DNA from: Shewanella mangrovisoli
Lineage (GTDB): Bacteria; Pseudomonadota; Gammaproteobacteria; Enterobacterales; Shewanellaceae
Assembly (NCBI RefSeq): GCF_019457635.1
Contig: NZ_CP080412.1
Coordinates: 3,286,001 to 3,350,000 of the forward strand
Reading direction: 5' to 3'
DNA: 64,000 nucleotides
Positions 16,846 to 25,876 of this stretch are shown one piece after another (within the stretch, counting starts at the first letter, position 1; each line of letters opens with the position of its first letter). The position numbers and the translations under genes were made by a program. A model generated the notes under the pieces. The model ran no database searches. It had not been told where the DNA came from and saw only the letters and a program-made list of their open reading frames with translations.

Positions 16846-18402
16846 ATGAAGGATTCCAACACGACAGTTTCACAACTGGCATTACTTCAACAGAAACTTC
16901 ACTCTGCCAAGTTGGCACTCGATGAAGTCAATGAAGATAGAAATGCTAAGTTACAAACCTTACTCCAATTTATTGGCCATTTAAGTCTTGCCTGCAAAGG
17001 TCAGAATTTAGAACTGGATAATAAACTCGCCAAACTTCGCCATAACTTGAATACCTTTGAGCGAGTCGATGAAGCGTTGCCGGAATTAGTCGATGTTGAA
17101 CGCCTATTAAAGGGTCAATACCACCATGTGATGGTACAACTTGAAGAGAGCCGTACTGGGCTTGCGCAGGTGATCCGCCAAATCCAACGGGTAAACTCAG
17201 CGCCAGATAAACTCAAAAAAGAAGTTAATTACTTTAAGCAGGATCTCGCCAAACCTTTCCATACGGTGTGGGAATATATTCCTAAAGTAAAACAAATCAT
17301 TGGTTTCTATGACACCATTTTGCAGCAGCAATTTGAAGAAGCCGAAAAACTCGATGTGCTGCCTAAACACAGGCAGCTCGCCCACGAATTGGCGCAGATG
17401 ATCTCGGAAATCGAGTTCCGTAAAGATCAACGCGACCAAGTACTGGTCATTAAAGAACTACTCGCTTCGGAAGTCGAAATCGACACCCTACTCGAAGCCT
17501 ATCAAACGATTTTATCCCTGCTGCTCGATAATATCGCCCGCGAAAAATCGGCCTCGCAAGAGTTTTTATACGCACTAAACGATGCCTTAGCCGCGGTGCG
17601 TGAAGTGGTGAGTGAATCCTACAATCACAATCAGCGCAGCTTCCAACTGAAGACTCAGTTGAATCGGGAAATTAATTCGCGCGTGGATAACGTAGGTGAA
17701 GCCATTATCGACACCGACGATATTGTCGATCTTAAAGCACAATTAACCGAACAACTTAGCTCGATTCGCTCCGCCCTCGCCCGTAAAGAGGCATTAGAGC
17801 AGCGTGAGCAGGCCCTGCTGCGCAAATCAATGGAGACCATGCGCAAAGAGCTGAATGAGCTCAGTAGCGAAGCGAATACCTATAAAGAACGGCTATTCGA
17901 GCAACAAAAACTCAATCTATTGGATAGCTTAACTCAACTGCCTAACCGCGCCGCCCTTGAAGAGCGCATGGAGCTTGAGTATCGCAATTATCAACGTCAC
18001 AGAACACCGCTGTGGATTGCTGTAGCCGATATCGACCATTTCAAAAGCATCAACGACAGCTTTGGTCACAGCACGGGCGATAAAACCCTGCAGGTTATCG
18101 CCATGGCATTAAAGAATTCCCTAAGGGATACCGAGTTTGTTGCTCGCTACGGCGGCGAAGAGTTTGTGCTCATCCTGCCTGAAATTGACGGTGGCGATAT
18201 TGCTCAACTTTTAAACAGAGTCCGTGAAAAAGTAAAAAATATTCCATTTAAATTTAAAAATCAGCGAATTACAGTTACAGTATCTATAGGGGCTGCGCAG
18301 GTTATGGGGAATGAGCTCATACATGAAACCTTCGAGCGCGCCGATGCAGCACTCTACAAAGCAAAACATGAAAGCAGAGACAGGGTTGTGATTGACGTAT
18401 AA
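16846..18402 (+). CDS. Diguanylate cyclase with long coiled-coil N-terminus
   Basis: 518 residues. The first 340 are predominantly charged, heptad-like helix (for example the segment ending EALEQREQALLRKSMETMRK) with no membrane segment. The GGDEF domain occupies about 355-518: DSLTQLPNRAALEERM, DIDHFKSINDSFGHSTGD, then ARYGGEEFVLILPE with an intact GGEEF active site near 436-440, and SIGAAQV. It should make cyclic di-GMP in the cytoplasm. An RxxD product-inhibition site five residues before GGEEF is not evident. The preceding TPR protein may be its partner. Confidence 0.88.
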   Translation: MKDSNTTVSQLALLQQKLHSAKLALDEVNEDRNAKLQTLLQFIGHLSLACKGQNLELDNKLAKLRHNLNTFERVDEALPELVDVERLLKGQYHHVMVQLEESRTGLAQVIRQIQRVNSAPDKLKKEVNYFKQDLAKPFHTVWEYIPKVKQIIGFYDTILQQQFEEAEKLDVLPKHRQLAHELAQMISEIEFRKDQRDQVLVIKELLASEVEIDTLLEAYQTILSLLLDNIAREKSASQEFLYALNDALAAVREVVSESYNHNQRSFQLKTQLNREINSRVDNVGEAIIDTDDIVDLKAQLTEQLSSIRSALARKEALEQREQALLRKSMETMRKELNELSSEANTYKERLFEQQKLNLLDSLTQLPNRAALEERMELEYRNYQRHRTPLWIAVADIDHFKSINDSFGHSTGDKTLQVIAMALKNSLRDTEFVARYGGEEFVLILPEIDGGDIAQLLNRVREKVKNIPFKFKNQRITVTVSIGAAQVMGNELIHETFERADAALYKAKHESRDRVVIDV

Positions 18403-18427
18403 CAAAGTCAGCCTATACGTCGCCTCT

Positions 18428-18457
18428 TATCACTCCTGTCGAGACGAAGGAGTGATA
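18428..18457 (+). promoter_or_regulatory. Perfect hairpin enclosing the ppnN ribosome binding site
   Basis: TATCACTCCT (18428-18437) pairs without mismatch with AGGAGTGATA (18448-18457) around a 10-nt loop. The right arm holds most of the Shine-Dalgarno AAGGAGTG, and the ATG follows at 18459. There is no T tract, so it does not look like a terminator for the upstream cyclase. Translational control by structure is inferred. Confidence 0.6.
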
Positions 18458-18458
18458 A

Positions 18459-19814
18459 ATGATAGTAAAAGTCAGCCCAAAGGGCAGCATGGATCAGCTT
18501 TCACAACTCGAAGTTGATCGCCTCAAAAAAAGCGCCAAGAGCGCCCTATATCAACTGTATCGTAACTGCTCACTCGCCGTACTCGCCGCAGGCCTTAAGA
18601 CCGACAATTCTAAAGCACTTTTCGAGCAATACCAGAGCTTCGATATTAATGTGTTGCAACGTGAACGCGGGGTTAAGCTAGAGCTTATCAATCCCCCGGA
18701 ACAAGCCTTTGTAGATGGCCAAATTATCACCGGGATCCAAGAACACTTGTTTTCGGTGCTGCGGGATATTCTCTACATCAGCGATAAGTACGACACCCTT
18801 AAACATATCAATCTAACCAACGCCAGCCACATTACAAACGTAGTGTTCGATATTTTGCGTAACGCCCGCGCCATCGCACCGATGAAAGACCCCAATGTGG
18901 TCGTCTGTTGGGGCGGCCACAGTATTAATGCCGTCGAATACCAATACACCCGCGAGGTGGGTTATCAGCTCGGCCTAAGGGAGCTCGATATTTGCACCGG
19001 CTGTGGCCCAGGCGCGATGGAAGGCCCAATGAAGGGCGCAGCCATTGGTCATGCCAAACAACGGATTAAAAATGCCCGCTATATTGGTCTTACTGAGCCG
19101 AGTATTATTGCCGCCGAGCCGCCTAACCAAATTGTGAACGAGCTGGTGATTTTGCCCGATATCGAAAAACGCCTTGAAGCCTTCGTACGCTTAGGCCATG
19201 GCATTATTATCTTCCCCGGCGGCGCGGGTACTGCCGAAGAGCTACTGTATATTCTGGGGATTTTGCTCAATAAAGAAAATCAAGAGACCCCCTTCCCACT
19301 GGTGTTGACAGGGCCCAGTGAGAGCGCGGATTATTTTATTAAAATTGATGAGTTTATCGCCGCGACCTTAGGGGCAGAGGCGCAGCAAAAATATCAAATC
19401 ATCATAGACAATCCCGCCGAAGTCGCCCGAGTGATGAAGCAAGGCATGGAACAAGTGAAAAACCATCGCCGCGCCACCGGTGATGCCTATCAATATCAAT
19501 GGGGACTGAAGATAGAACCCGAGTTCCAACTGCCGTTTATCCCTAGCCATGAGGTGATGGCTAACTTAGATTTACATTTTCAAGCTAATAAAGCGGAATT
19601 AGCCGCTAATTTACGCAAAGCGTTTTCGGGTATCGTGGCAGGTAATGTAAAATCAGACACCATCAAGCAGATTGAGCACTTAGGCCCCTTCCACATAAAA
19701 GGTGACCCACATTTAATGGAGCTGATGGACAATTTGCTGGGGGCCTTTGTCGCCCAACATAGGATGAAACTGCCGGGAAGCGCTTATATTCCCTGCTATC
19801 AAATAGTAAAGTAA
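18459..19814 (+). CDS. ppnN: Nucleotide 5'-monophosphate nucleosidase PpnN
   Basis: 451 residues, near-colinear with E. coli PpnN (YgdH, 454 residues). Its N-terminal part contains [17 protein letters not shown] and [24 protein letters not shown]-type Rossmann core has [30 protein letters not shown] and [15 protein letters not shown], and the C-terminus is [19 protein letters not shown]. The enzyme hydrolyses purine and pyrimidine nucleoside monophosphates to base and ribose 5-phosphate and is stimulated by (p)ppGpp in E. coli. SD AAGGAG is strong but lies inside a perfect hairpin. xni follows 14 bases downstream. Confidence 0.94.
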   Translation: MIVKVSPKGSMDQLSQLEVDRLKKSAKSALYQLYRNCSLAVLAAGLKTDNSKALFEQYQSFDINVLQRERGVKLELINPPEQAFVDGQIITGIQEHLFSVLRDILYISDKYDTLKHINLTNASHITNVVFDILRNARAIAPMKDPNVVVCWGGHSINAVEYQYTREVGYQLGLRELDICTGCGPGAMEGPMKGAAIGHAKQRIKNARYIGLTEPSIIAAEPPNQIVNELVILPDIEKRLEAFVRLGHGIIIFPGGAGTAEELLYILGILLNKENQETPFPLVLTGPSESADYFIKIDEFIAATLGAEAQQKYQIIIDNPAEVARVMKQGMEQVKNHRRATGDAYQYQWGLKIEPEFQLPFIPSHEVMANLDLHFQANKAELAANLRKAFSGIVAGNVKSDTIKQIEHLGPFHIKGDPHLMELMDNLLGAFVAQHRMKLPGSAYIPCYQIVK

Positions 19815-19828
19815 AACAATAACCTCCA

Positions 19829-20611
19829 ATGAATAAGTTTTTAATTATCGATGGTCTCAACTTAGTTCGCCGGATTTATGCGGCGATCCCAGATGAGAAC
19901 GATATGGACAGTTTAACGGAGCGTGTGAGTGTCGCCTGCACTAAACTGCTGCGCATTCACCACCCAACCCATGTCGCTATCGTCTGGGATGGTGATGAGA
20001 TCTCTTGGCGAAAACAGCTTTACCCCGATTATAAAAAGGGCCGTAAACCTATGCCCGAGCCTCTGGCAGCTGGCTTACCTGCACTGCAGGAACACCTTAA
20101 AAGCGTACAAATTCAATCGATTTATGCCGCAGCCGAGGCCGATGATGTTATCGCTACCCTTGCGATGAAAACCGCCAAAGCCCAAGGTGAGGCCGTTATC
20201 GTGTCGACCGATAAAGGCTTTAGCCAACTCAATCATCCGCGTATCAGTCAATGGGATCATTTTAATCAGCAATACCTCAACATCGCCGAACTTGAGCAAA
20301 AGCTCGGAGTCGATCGCAGCCAATTTCTTGATTTAATGGCGCTGGCAGGTGATAGCGGCAATAAAATCCCCGGCATCGCAGGCATAGGCCCCAAATCGGC
20401 GGCAGAGTTGCTGCGAACCTTCAGAACCTTAGCGGCGCTGTTTTCTTCTCTGCCCAATCTTGGCGCGAAACAAGCCAAGAAGCTGGCTGAAGGACGAGAT
20501 ATGGCTCGCCTCAGTTATAAATTAGCCCAATTACAAATCGATTTGCCCTTAAACATCAACCTCAAGGATTTTAGGGTCAATGGCCCCGCCAATACGCCGC
20601 AGCTCGATTAA
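19829..20611 (+). CDS. xni: Flap endonuclease Xni (ExoIX)
   Basis: 260 residues with the 5'-nuclease fold of Xni/ExoIX. It begins MNKFLIIDGLNLVRRIYAA with the first metal-binding Asp, continues with AEADDVIATLAMK and STDKGFSQL carrying further acidic residues, and has a helix-hairpin-helix region GIAGIGPKSAAELL near 185-200. It lacks the polymerase domains of Pol I. Xni trims 5' flaps in DNA processing. It follows ppnN closely, and xni lies near ppnN in E. coli as well. Confidence 0.92.
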   Translation: MNKFLIIDGLNLVRRIYAAIPDENDMDSLTERVSVACTKLLRIHHPTHVAIVWDGDEISWRKQLYPDYKKGRKPMPEPLAAGLPALQEHLKSVQIQSIYAAAEADDVIATLAMKTAKAQGEAVIVSTDKGFSQLNHPRISQWDHFNQQYLNIAELEQKLGVDRSQFLDLMALAGDSGNKIPGIAGIGPKSAAELLRTFRTLAALFSSLPNLGAKQAKKLAEGRDMARLSYKLAQLQIDLPLNINLKDFRVNGPANTPQLD

Positions 20612-20721
20612 CGCATCTTGTTAACACTAAGTTGCAATAAAGCCGTTTACCTTAGGCCATCAAAGGCGTATTTTATTGACTTGCCAGATAGTACATTGGA
20701 TATGCAAAGGAATTAGATTCA

Positions 20722-21150
20722 ATGAAATCAAAAACTTCGGTCATTATTGGCAGTATATTTGCCGCATATGTCGCCTTCGTCGCTGTTGTGGTGCTGGTAT
20801 ATGAGCCCACCCCGGATGAAATGGATTGGGAAGATAGACAAGTCTATAACAGCCAGAAATTAAATGAGTTAACCCTAGGACAGGACATTTCCACCGTCAA
20901 AAGCCTATTTGGCAAGGCCGATTTTACAGAAGCCAAATCCCTTAAAGATGGCCAACTACAAGTGCTCTTTTATCGTACTCACCATGAAAAATCCGATGGC
21001 GTGACCACCAAAGAAGAATGCACCCCACTGATTTTTAAAGACGATAAACTCGTGGCATGGGGCGATGATACCTATAAACAGTACCTCGAAGCTGGCACCG
21101 ATATCGTCAGCCGCACCGCCAAAGAAGCCGAAAGCTCAAGTAAAAATTGA
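20722..21150 (+). CDS. DUF3192-type membrane-anchored protein
   Basis: 142 residues. An N-terminal hydrophobic anchor (about 8-30) is followed by a mostly hydrophilic domain. It contains LNELTLGQDISTVKSLFGKADFTEA and VLFYRTHHEKSDGVTTKEECTPLIFKDDKLVAWGDDTY, an SmpA/BamE-like layout typical of DUF3192 proteins. The bulk should be periplasmic. Function is unknown. A terminator follows, and the cytochrome gene is convergent. Confidence 0.7.
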   Translation: MKSKTSVIIGSIFAAYVAFVAVVVLVYEPTPDEMDWEDRQVYNSQKLNELTLGQDISTVKSLFGKADFTEAKSLKDGQLQVLFYRTHHEKSDGVTTKEECTPLIFKDDKLVAWGDDTYKQYLEAGTDIVSRTAKEAESSSKN

Positions 21151-21191
21151 TTTAGCTCTGGCACATCTCATCAGTCATCCATACTAGATAT

Positions 21192-21226
21192 AAAAAAACC
21201 ACCTCTGCAGGGTAGGTGGTTTTTTA
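21192..21226. terminator. Bidirectional terminator after the DUF3192 gene
   Basis: AAAAAACCACCT pairs with AGGTGGTTTTTT around a nine-base loop. It is symmetrical, so it can also end the convergent cytochrome transcript. Confidence 0.8.
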
Positions 21227-21252
21227 ATTACTAATCGTTGTTTTGAGTGAAA

Positions 21253-21594
21253 TTATGGGGTGACAAAATCAAACTTTAAATGGCAACCTTGGCAATAGTT
21301 TTCAGACTTTTGGTGCACATGATGACACTTAGCACAGTCAGTTTCGGTACTGAAGTGACGGTTGTTATGAGGATTAGTGGGTTTGAAATTCTCCGTTTTA
21401 ACCGCCAATTTCGCAGTGTTATGGCATTGCACACACTTCAACATAGGCACAGCTTCGCGAGTTTCCCCCTGGTGGCAGCTAGTACATTTTAAGCCTTTGG
21501 CCATGTGGGTTTGATCAAGTAGTTGATCGGCGGCAAAAGTACTGCCTACAAACAGGCTTAATGCCAGTGAGAGAATAATAGTTAAGTTCTTCAT
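21253..21594 (-). CDS. Periplasmic tetraheme cytochrome c
   Basis: 113 residues with a signal peptide (MKNLTIILSLALSLFVGSTFAA). Four CxxCH haem sites occur: CTSCH, CVQCH, CAKCH and CQGCH. Further His residues (HNNRHF, CHHVHQ) are suited to bis-His ligation. The size and motif order match the haem domain that is fused to the flavin domain in Shewanella FccA-type fumarate reductases; here it is a separate protein. It follows the flavoprotein gene by 66 bases and should pass electrons to it, probably from CymA in the inner membrane (inference from the family). Confidence 0.9.
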   Translation of the reverse strand: MKNLTIILSLALSLFVGSTFAADQLLDQTHMAKGLKCTSCHQGETREAVPMLKCVQCHNTAKLAVKTENFKPTNPHNNRHFSTETDCAKCHHVHQKSENYCQGCHLKFDFVTP

Positions 21595-21659
21595 GGTGTG
21601 ATTCCGTTATTCATTTTGAAAGATGCCGATAAAGGCACCACAATTGATGACGTTATGGC

Positions 21660-23321
21660 CTAAAGCTTGGCGACATACTTACCGGTTAAATAACCGAAGG
21701 TGTAACAGCGGCCAAGGGACAGACCAAATACCGTTAATGGATAGTCAACACCGCCGTAAAAACCGCCCCCCATGTTACCGACAATGAACAAGCCACCGAT
21801 TGGCTTACCATCGGCATCGAGTGCTTGATGGTTTTCGTTAACTAATACGCCAGAGGTGATTGCGGATAAGCGCATCCGGCGGTGAATACCATAGAATGGG
21901 GCCTTTAACACAGGAGCCATTTTGCTTGGCGCTTTACCAAAGTCCTCATCTCGACCTGATTTGCATAGCTCGTTGTAACGATTAACATTTTTCACAAAGG
22001 TTTTAGGGTCGCAACCTAATTTCACGGCAAGTTCTTCTAGAGTGTTAGCCACAAAGGTATTGATTTGTGATGGGAATACGCCTTTCTTCTCTGAAGGTTC
22101 TTCCGGCATATAGTTCTTCAATTCTTCAGGAGTGTAGGCTTTTCCTGGCCAGTTTTTAGCTTGTTCCATATAGTCAGAATCGAAAACCTGGGAGTAACAA
22201 CCTTGGTCAGCTTCGCTGCGTAGGTAGTTATTCATCAGTGACATTTCAACGGCTTCGTTGACGAAACGCTCCCCTTTACGGTTGACCACGAGGAATGGCA
22301 TGTCACACATAGCCGCGGGACCTGCATCAAAGTCGTGGAGCATTTTAGTGTGCCCCGCAGGCTCAATGACGCCACCAGCCCAATACGCCATCGCAAAACC
22401 ATCACCCGTGCGGTCCATTTGCTTACGTTCGAAGTTTTTCAGATCAGGAATAAAGAAGTCACACATGGCTTTGTTATTTTGGTAGTCACCCGCAGCCAAA
22501 ATCACGCCCTTTTTAGCCATAAACTTATGATATTTACCATCACGATTTTGGGCGATAACACCAACCACTTTACCGTTCTCATCTTGGATGAGTTGGTTAG
22601 CGGGTGTGTTAAAGAAGAACTTCACCCCAGCTTTTTCGGCAGTTTTAGCCAGTGCACGCATGCCATCACCGGCGGTATAGGGTTTAGGGCCAAAATAAGA
22701 CGTCACAAATTCCAATGGATATTCGGTAATGCCTTTAATACCGTGTTGTGGCTTAGTGCCTTGGTCAACAACGGATGCACCGCCTTGTTTTGCCCGGTCA
22801 ATAACCCAAGATACCGCCTCGCCTGAGTTATAGGCCCAGCTTCTGAGTAGCGCTGGATGACTGCGATGAGCGTTGTCGGCCATTAAGCGGTTTACCAAGG
22901 CTTCAATTCCCGCCTTATCGCTTTTCTTCAAATCTAGACCAGAGCCAGTGTTACCTTGAGCCACGGGAATTGCCTGTTTTTGCAACACTGCGACTTTAGC
23001 ACCATTTTCCGCCGCCGAAAGCGCAGCAGGAACACCCGATGCCCCCGCGCCAACCACAACGACATCGAAGGTTTGGGTCGATGCAATTTCACTGTCGGGA
23101 ATGGCTCTTGGCTTTGGCATAAATTCCAACGTCGCATGGCCAATTTGGGCGTATTCCTGCGCTTGTGTAGAAACAGGAGATGCGCTAGCAGAACCCGTTA
23201 ATCCAGCAAAGGCTAAGCCCCCAGTCCCGATCGCAGCTCGGGTTAAAAAACTTCGGCGCGATAGACCATTTTGCAGAACATTCGCAGTGTATTGGTCAAT
23301 TTCTCTCGATTCTTTACTCAT
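21660..23321 (-). CDS. Tat-exported FAD flavoprotein reductase (flavocytochrome c flavin subunit type)
   Basis: 553 residues from ATG at 23319-23321, favoured by GGAG eight bases upstream. The twin-arginine signal is SRRSFLTRAAIGTGGLAFAG at about 20-40. The FAD-binding domain shows VVVVGAGASGVPAALSAAENGAKVAVLQK and, near the end, GGLFIVGNMGGGFYGGVDYPLTVFGLSLGRCYTFGYLTG. It belongs to the fumarate reductase/KstD flavoprotein family. The catalytic region (THGG-type motif) of classical fumarate reductases is replaced by HRRMRLSAITSGVLVNENHQ, so the substrate is probably not fumarate and remains unknown. Gene order with the tetraheme cytochrome and porin suggests one respiratory unit. Confidence 0.85.
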   Translation of the reverse strand: MSKESREIDQYTANVLQNGLSRRSFLTRAAIGTGGLAFAGLTGSASASPVSTQAQEYAQIGHATLEFMPKPRAIPDSEIASTQTFDVVVVGAGASGVPAALSAAENGAKVAVLQKQAIPVAQGNTGSGLDLKKSDKAGIEALVNRLMADNAHRSHPALLRSWAYNSGEAVSWVIDRAKQGGASVVDQGTKPQHGIKGITEYPLEFVTSYFGPKPYTAGDGMRALAKTAEKAGVKFFFNTPANQLIQDENGKVVGVIAQNRDGKYHKFMAKKGVILAAGDYQNNKAMCDFFIPDLKNFERKQMDRTGDGFAMAYWAGGVIEPAGHTKMLHDFDAGPAAMCDMPFLVVNRKGERFVNEAVEMSLMNNYLRSEADQGCYSQVFDSDYMEQAKNWPGKAYTPEELKNYMPEEPSEKKGVFPSQINTFVANTLEELAVKLGCDPKTFVKNVNRYNELCKSGRDEDFGKAPSKMAPVLKAPFYGIHRRMRLSAITSGVLVNENHQALDADGKPIGGLFIVGNMGGGFYGGVDYPLTVFGLSLGRCYTFGYLTGKYVAKL

Positions 23322-23498
23322 TTTCATTACTCCGTTGACTATATCGTTTGGTGCTCTGCACCATCTACAACGACATAAGATTTGCTTTAACGTCAAAGCT
23401 GACGAACGGCTTGTTAGCCAAGTGATAAAGATTTAAAAAAGGGTGTATTCAAATGACGTTAATACACCCAACAAGTAGGCGCAGGGGGAGCGCGCGTA

Positions 23499-24734
23499 TT
23501 AGTGACCTAAAGCGAACTTGTAAGTTAGGTAGAAGCGGAGATCGTTGAGGTCTTCCTTCTGAGCGAAATCGACGATGGCATAACGTGCTCTCACGCCCAG
23601 TCCCTCCAAGGCACCTGCAAATTTGTAGGTCACAGAAAAGTTGGTTTCGGTAAAATCGTTCAGACTTTCTGGTGAGTCATAATCGCCGTAGAAGGCATAG
23701 GCGCTTAACCCCTTCGCGCCGACTTGACCAAAGTCATACTCCAGTTTCAGGGCGTTCACTTCTTCTTGAGCCAGTGCCGATTGATACACTTGTTGAATCA
23801 CAACCTTGTCATCACCCCATGGCGCCAGAATGGTGTCATCTCCGGTTTTGGCGTACATATAAGTCACATCTGCACCAGCAAATTTAGCGCCTAGGTGGAA
23901 ACCATATTGGTAAGTATCTAGCTCACCGGCAGATTTATTACCTGTGGCCTGTTGATTGAGGTAGGAAGGAATGAAGTACAGATTAGTGCTGCCCAACTGT
24001 GTCGACAGATTAACCTTGGCATAGGTCTGTTGGAACACATCTTCCATATAGTACTGCCACAGGTTGATTTGAGTTTTGACTGTATCGAAGGGCAATTGAT
24101 ATTTAGCACCGATGGCATACACAGGATTATCTTCTACATCCACTACATTGCCGGTATTGCGTTTAACTTCAGCTTTTACCGCTTCACTCACCGAGATAAA
24201 GCGTTCATCAGTCCATCCCATAGAGTCAGTGATATAGAGTGCTGATAGTGTCAGATTTTCGATGCTGTGGTTTTCAGCGGAGAAACCTCGGAAAGTTTTC
24301 GGGATGGCGCGAATATCATGGGGGTTCATCATCGGCGTGCGTAACTCTTGAGCACCTAAACGAAATTGAGTATTCCACCAATCGCCTTGAACATAATATT
24401 CCTGCATGCGATTGACGCTCTGGTGATCACCATTAGCATCCCGACCGACTAAGTTATAAACCGCATCGGAATCGTTAACCCAAATGGGGTTTGCAGAGGC
24501 AAAACTCGTCCCGATACTCAAGCCATTCACTTTTGCGGTGTTGTAATAAAACAATCCGCCAAGTGATGTGGTGTGTTGGGTCGTGGTGTCCCCATCAAAA
24601 TCTTTGGTGAAATCTAAAAGACGTAATTCACCTTTTACTGTGCCTTCACTGAACATCTTGTCGATACTGGTGTCGGCGACTGCGGGGATCGCTAGTGCAG
24701 ACAACACTACCAAGGATAAATAAGAGTTTTTCAT
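23499..24734 (-). CDS. OprD-type outer membrane porin
   Basis: 411 residues from the third of three consecutive ATGs (24740, 24737, 24734), which gives the best spacing to AGGAAG. The signal peptide ends VLSALAIPAVAD. The mature part has long amphipathic strands with OprD-like features (GTVKGELRLLDFTKD, LGAQELRTPMMNPHDIRAIPKTFRGFS) and ends YLTYKFALGH. OprD porins admit specific small anions or amino acids; here it probably imports the substrate of the adjacent flavoprotein. Its start region is perfectly complementary over 14 bases to the seed of candidate sRNA B (24730-24743). Confidence 0.85.
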   Translation of the reverse strand: MKNSYLSLVVLSALAIPAVADTSIDKMFSEGTVKGELRLLDFTKDFDGDTTTQHTTSLGGLFYYNTAKVNGLSIGTSFASANPIWVNDSDAVYNLVGRDANGDHQSVNRMQEYYVQGDWWNTQFRLGAQELRTPMMNPHDIRAIPKTFRGFSAENHSIENLTLSALYITDSMGWTDERFISVSEAVKAEVKRNTGNVVDVEDNPVYAIGAKYQLPFDTVKTQINLWQYYMEDVFQQTYAKVNLSTQLGSTNLYFIPSYLNQQATGNKSAGELDTYQYGFHLGAKFAGADVTYMYAKTGDDTILAPWGDDKVVIQQVYQSALAQEEVNALKLEYDFGQVGAKGLSAYAFYGDYDSPESLNDFTETNFSVTYKFAGALEGLGVRARYAIVDFAQKEDLNDLRFYLTYKFALGH

Positions 24735-24740
24735 CATCAT

Positions 24741-25144
24741 CTCTTCCTATTATTAGTCGCCCGAAGTAATTCTCAGGCTGTTCAAAAACTGCAAAGCAGC
24801 TTTTGGTCAAATGTATGACGTATGATTTATGTCATCAACGGGATGTTTCGAGATATGAGAATTAAGTTGCGAAATTCGTGGAGATGTAACTTAGATCAAC
24901 AAAAATGAATGTTTTTTAATCTCTAATGTAGCTATTGGTTGATTGCTGAAATTGATTCAACAGAGCGATAGGCTTAACGGAATGTTTAAAAACAAAGAAG
25001 TATTTAAATTCAAAAACTTGTACTCAAAACAAATAACACCACATCCACATAAAACGATGGCGTTAAGTAAGTTAATGAATATCAGGCTTTAGCTAATGAA
25101 TATTCAGACATCAGCTTGATTTATGTTAAGATTTCAACCTAGTT
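24741..25144. promoter_or_regulatory. Divergent promoter region of the porin/reductase genes and the GntR gene
   Basis: 404 bases without a gene. TGTAACTTAGATCAAC at 24885-24900 resembles a CRP site with two mismatches in the half-sites. TAATGAATATCAG (25073-25085) and TAATGAATATTCAG (25094-25107) are direct repeats about two helical turns apart, just upstream of the regulator start, and are candidate operators for it. No further coding sequence is seen. Confidence 0.45.
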
Positions 25145-25876
25145 TTGATTCGAGATGACAATTTGAACACCTTTAAACCCGTTAAGCAGCTAAGAGCATC
25201 GACCGAAGTTGGCCAGCAATTAAAAGAGGCCATTTTTGACGGCAGGTACAAAGCCGGCGATAAGCTGCCTTCGGAGCGGGAGTTAATCGATCTGTTTATG
25301 GTCAGCCGCACTGTGGTTAGAGAAGCGATAAAAATTCTCGAAGCGAGCGGTTTAGTGGAAATTCGTCAGGGTGCCATGGGTGGCGCCTTCGTTAAACAGG
25401 TCGACTTCGAGCGCTTAAGTGATGCCTGCCAAGATTTACTGATGATGGGTAAAATGTCGTTGCCTGAAATCGTTCAAGTAAGGATGTTGCTCGAACCACA
25501 GGTAGCCCGTTTAGCCGCGAAAAATTGTACCTCAGCAGATGCAGCAAAATTGTATGATGCCAATCAACATGAGGACGATACCCTAGAATATCCCACCACT
25601 GTGTTATTACGTTCTCAAGTGCATTTTGTGTTGGCCGAAATTTGCGGTAATCGTTTCTTAGAAGCAATAACTAAGTCACTACTGCTGTTATTACGTCAGA
25701 ATGCTTTATCATTCGAACCACCTACGGATGAAATTCACCCATCAGGTTTACATGACAAATTAATTCAGGCTGTCGTTGATAGGGATGAAGACAGAGCAGA
25801 AGCTGAAATGCGAGCTCACTTGGAGGATTTTTGCAACAGAGTGGCCGAAGTTGAGCGTAAGTACAAAGAGCGCTAA
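25145..25876 (+). CDS. GntR/FadR-family transcriptional regulator
   Basis: 243 residues if TTG at 25145 is the start; TTG at 25163 (giving LNTFKPVKQLR) is equally possible because neither has a clear ribosome binding site. An N-terminal winged helix has KAGDKLPSERELIDLFMVSRTVVREAIKILEASGLVEIRQG, the GntR signature. The FCD domain (about 95-235) contains LLEPQVARLAAK and metal-ligand-type His and Asp residues typical of FadR-subfamily regulators that bind carboxylic acids. It is divergent from the porin-flavoprotein-cytochrome genes, so it probably controls them in response to their substrate. A hairpin (25902-25926) follows. Confidence 0.85.
   Translation: MIRDDNLNTFKPVKQLRASTEVGQQLKEAIFDGRYKAGDKLPSERELIDLFMVSRTVVREAIKILEASGLVEIRQGAMGGAFVKQVDFERLSDACQDLLMMGKMSLPEIVQVRMLLEPQVARLAAKNCTSADAAKLYDANQHEDDTLEYPTTVLLRSQVHFVLAEICGNRFLEAITKSLLLLLRQNALSFEPPTDEIHPSGLHDKLIQAVVDRDEDRAEAEMRAHLEDFCNRVAEVERKYKER

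Noticed and set aside
18403..18458. The hairpin before ppnN as a terminator of the cyclase gene
   Set aside because: No T tract follows the stem and it contains the ppnN ribosome binding site.
21660..23321. Calling the flavoprotein a fumarate or urocanate reductase
   Set aside because: The conserved catalytic motif region differs from FccA-type enzymes, and the haem domain is a separate gene; only the family can be stated.
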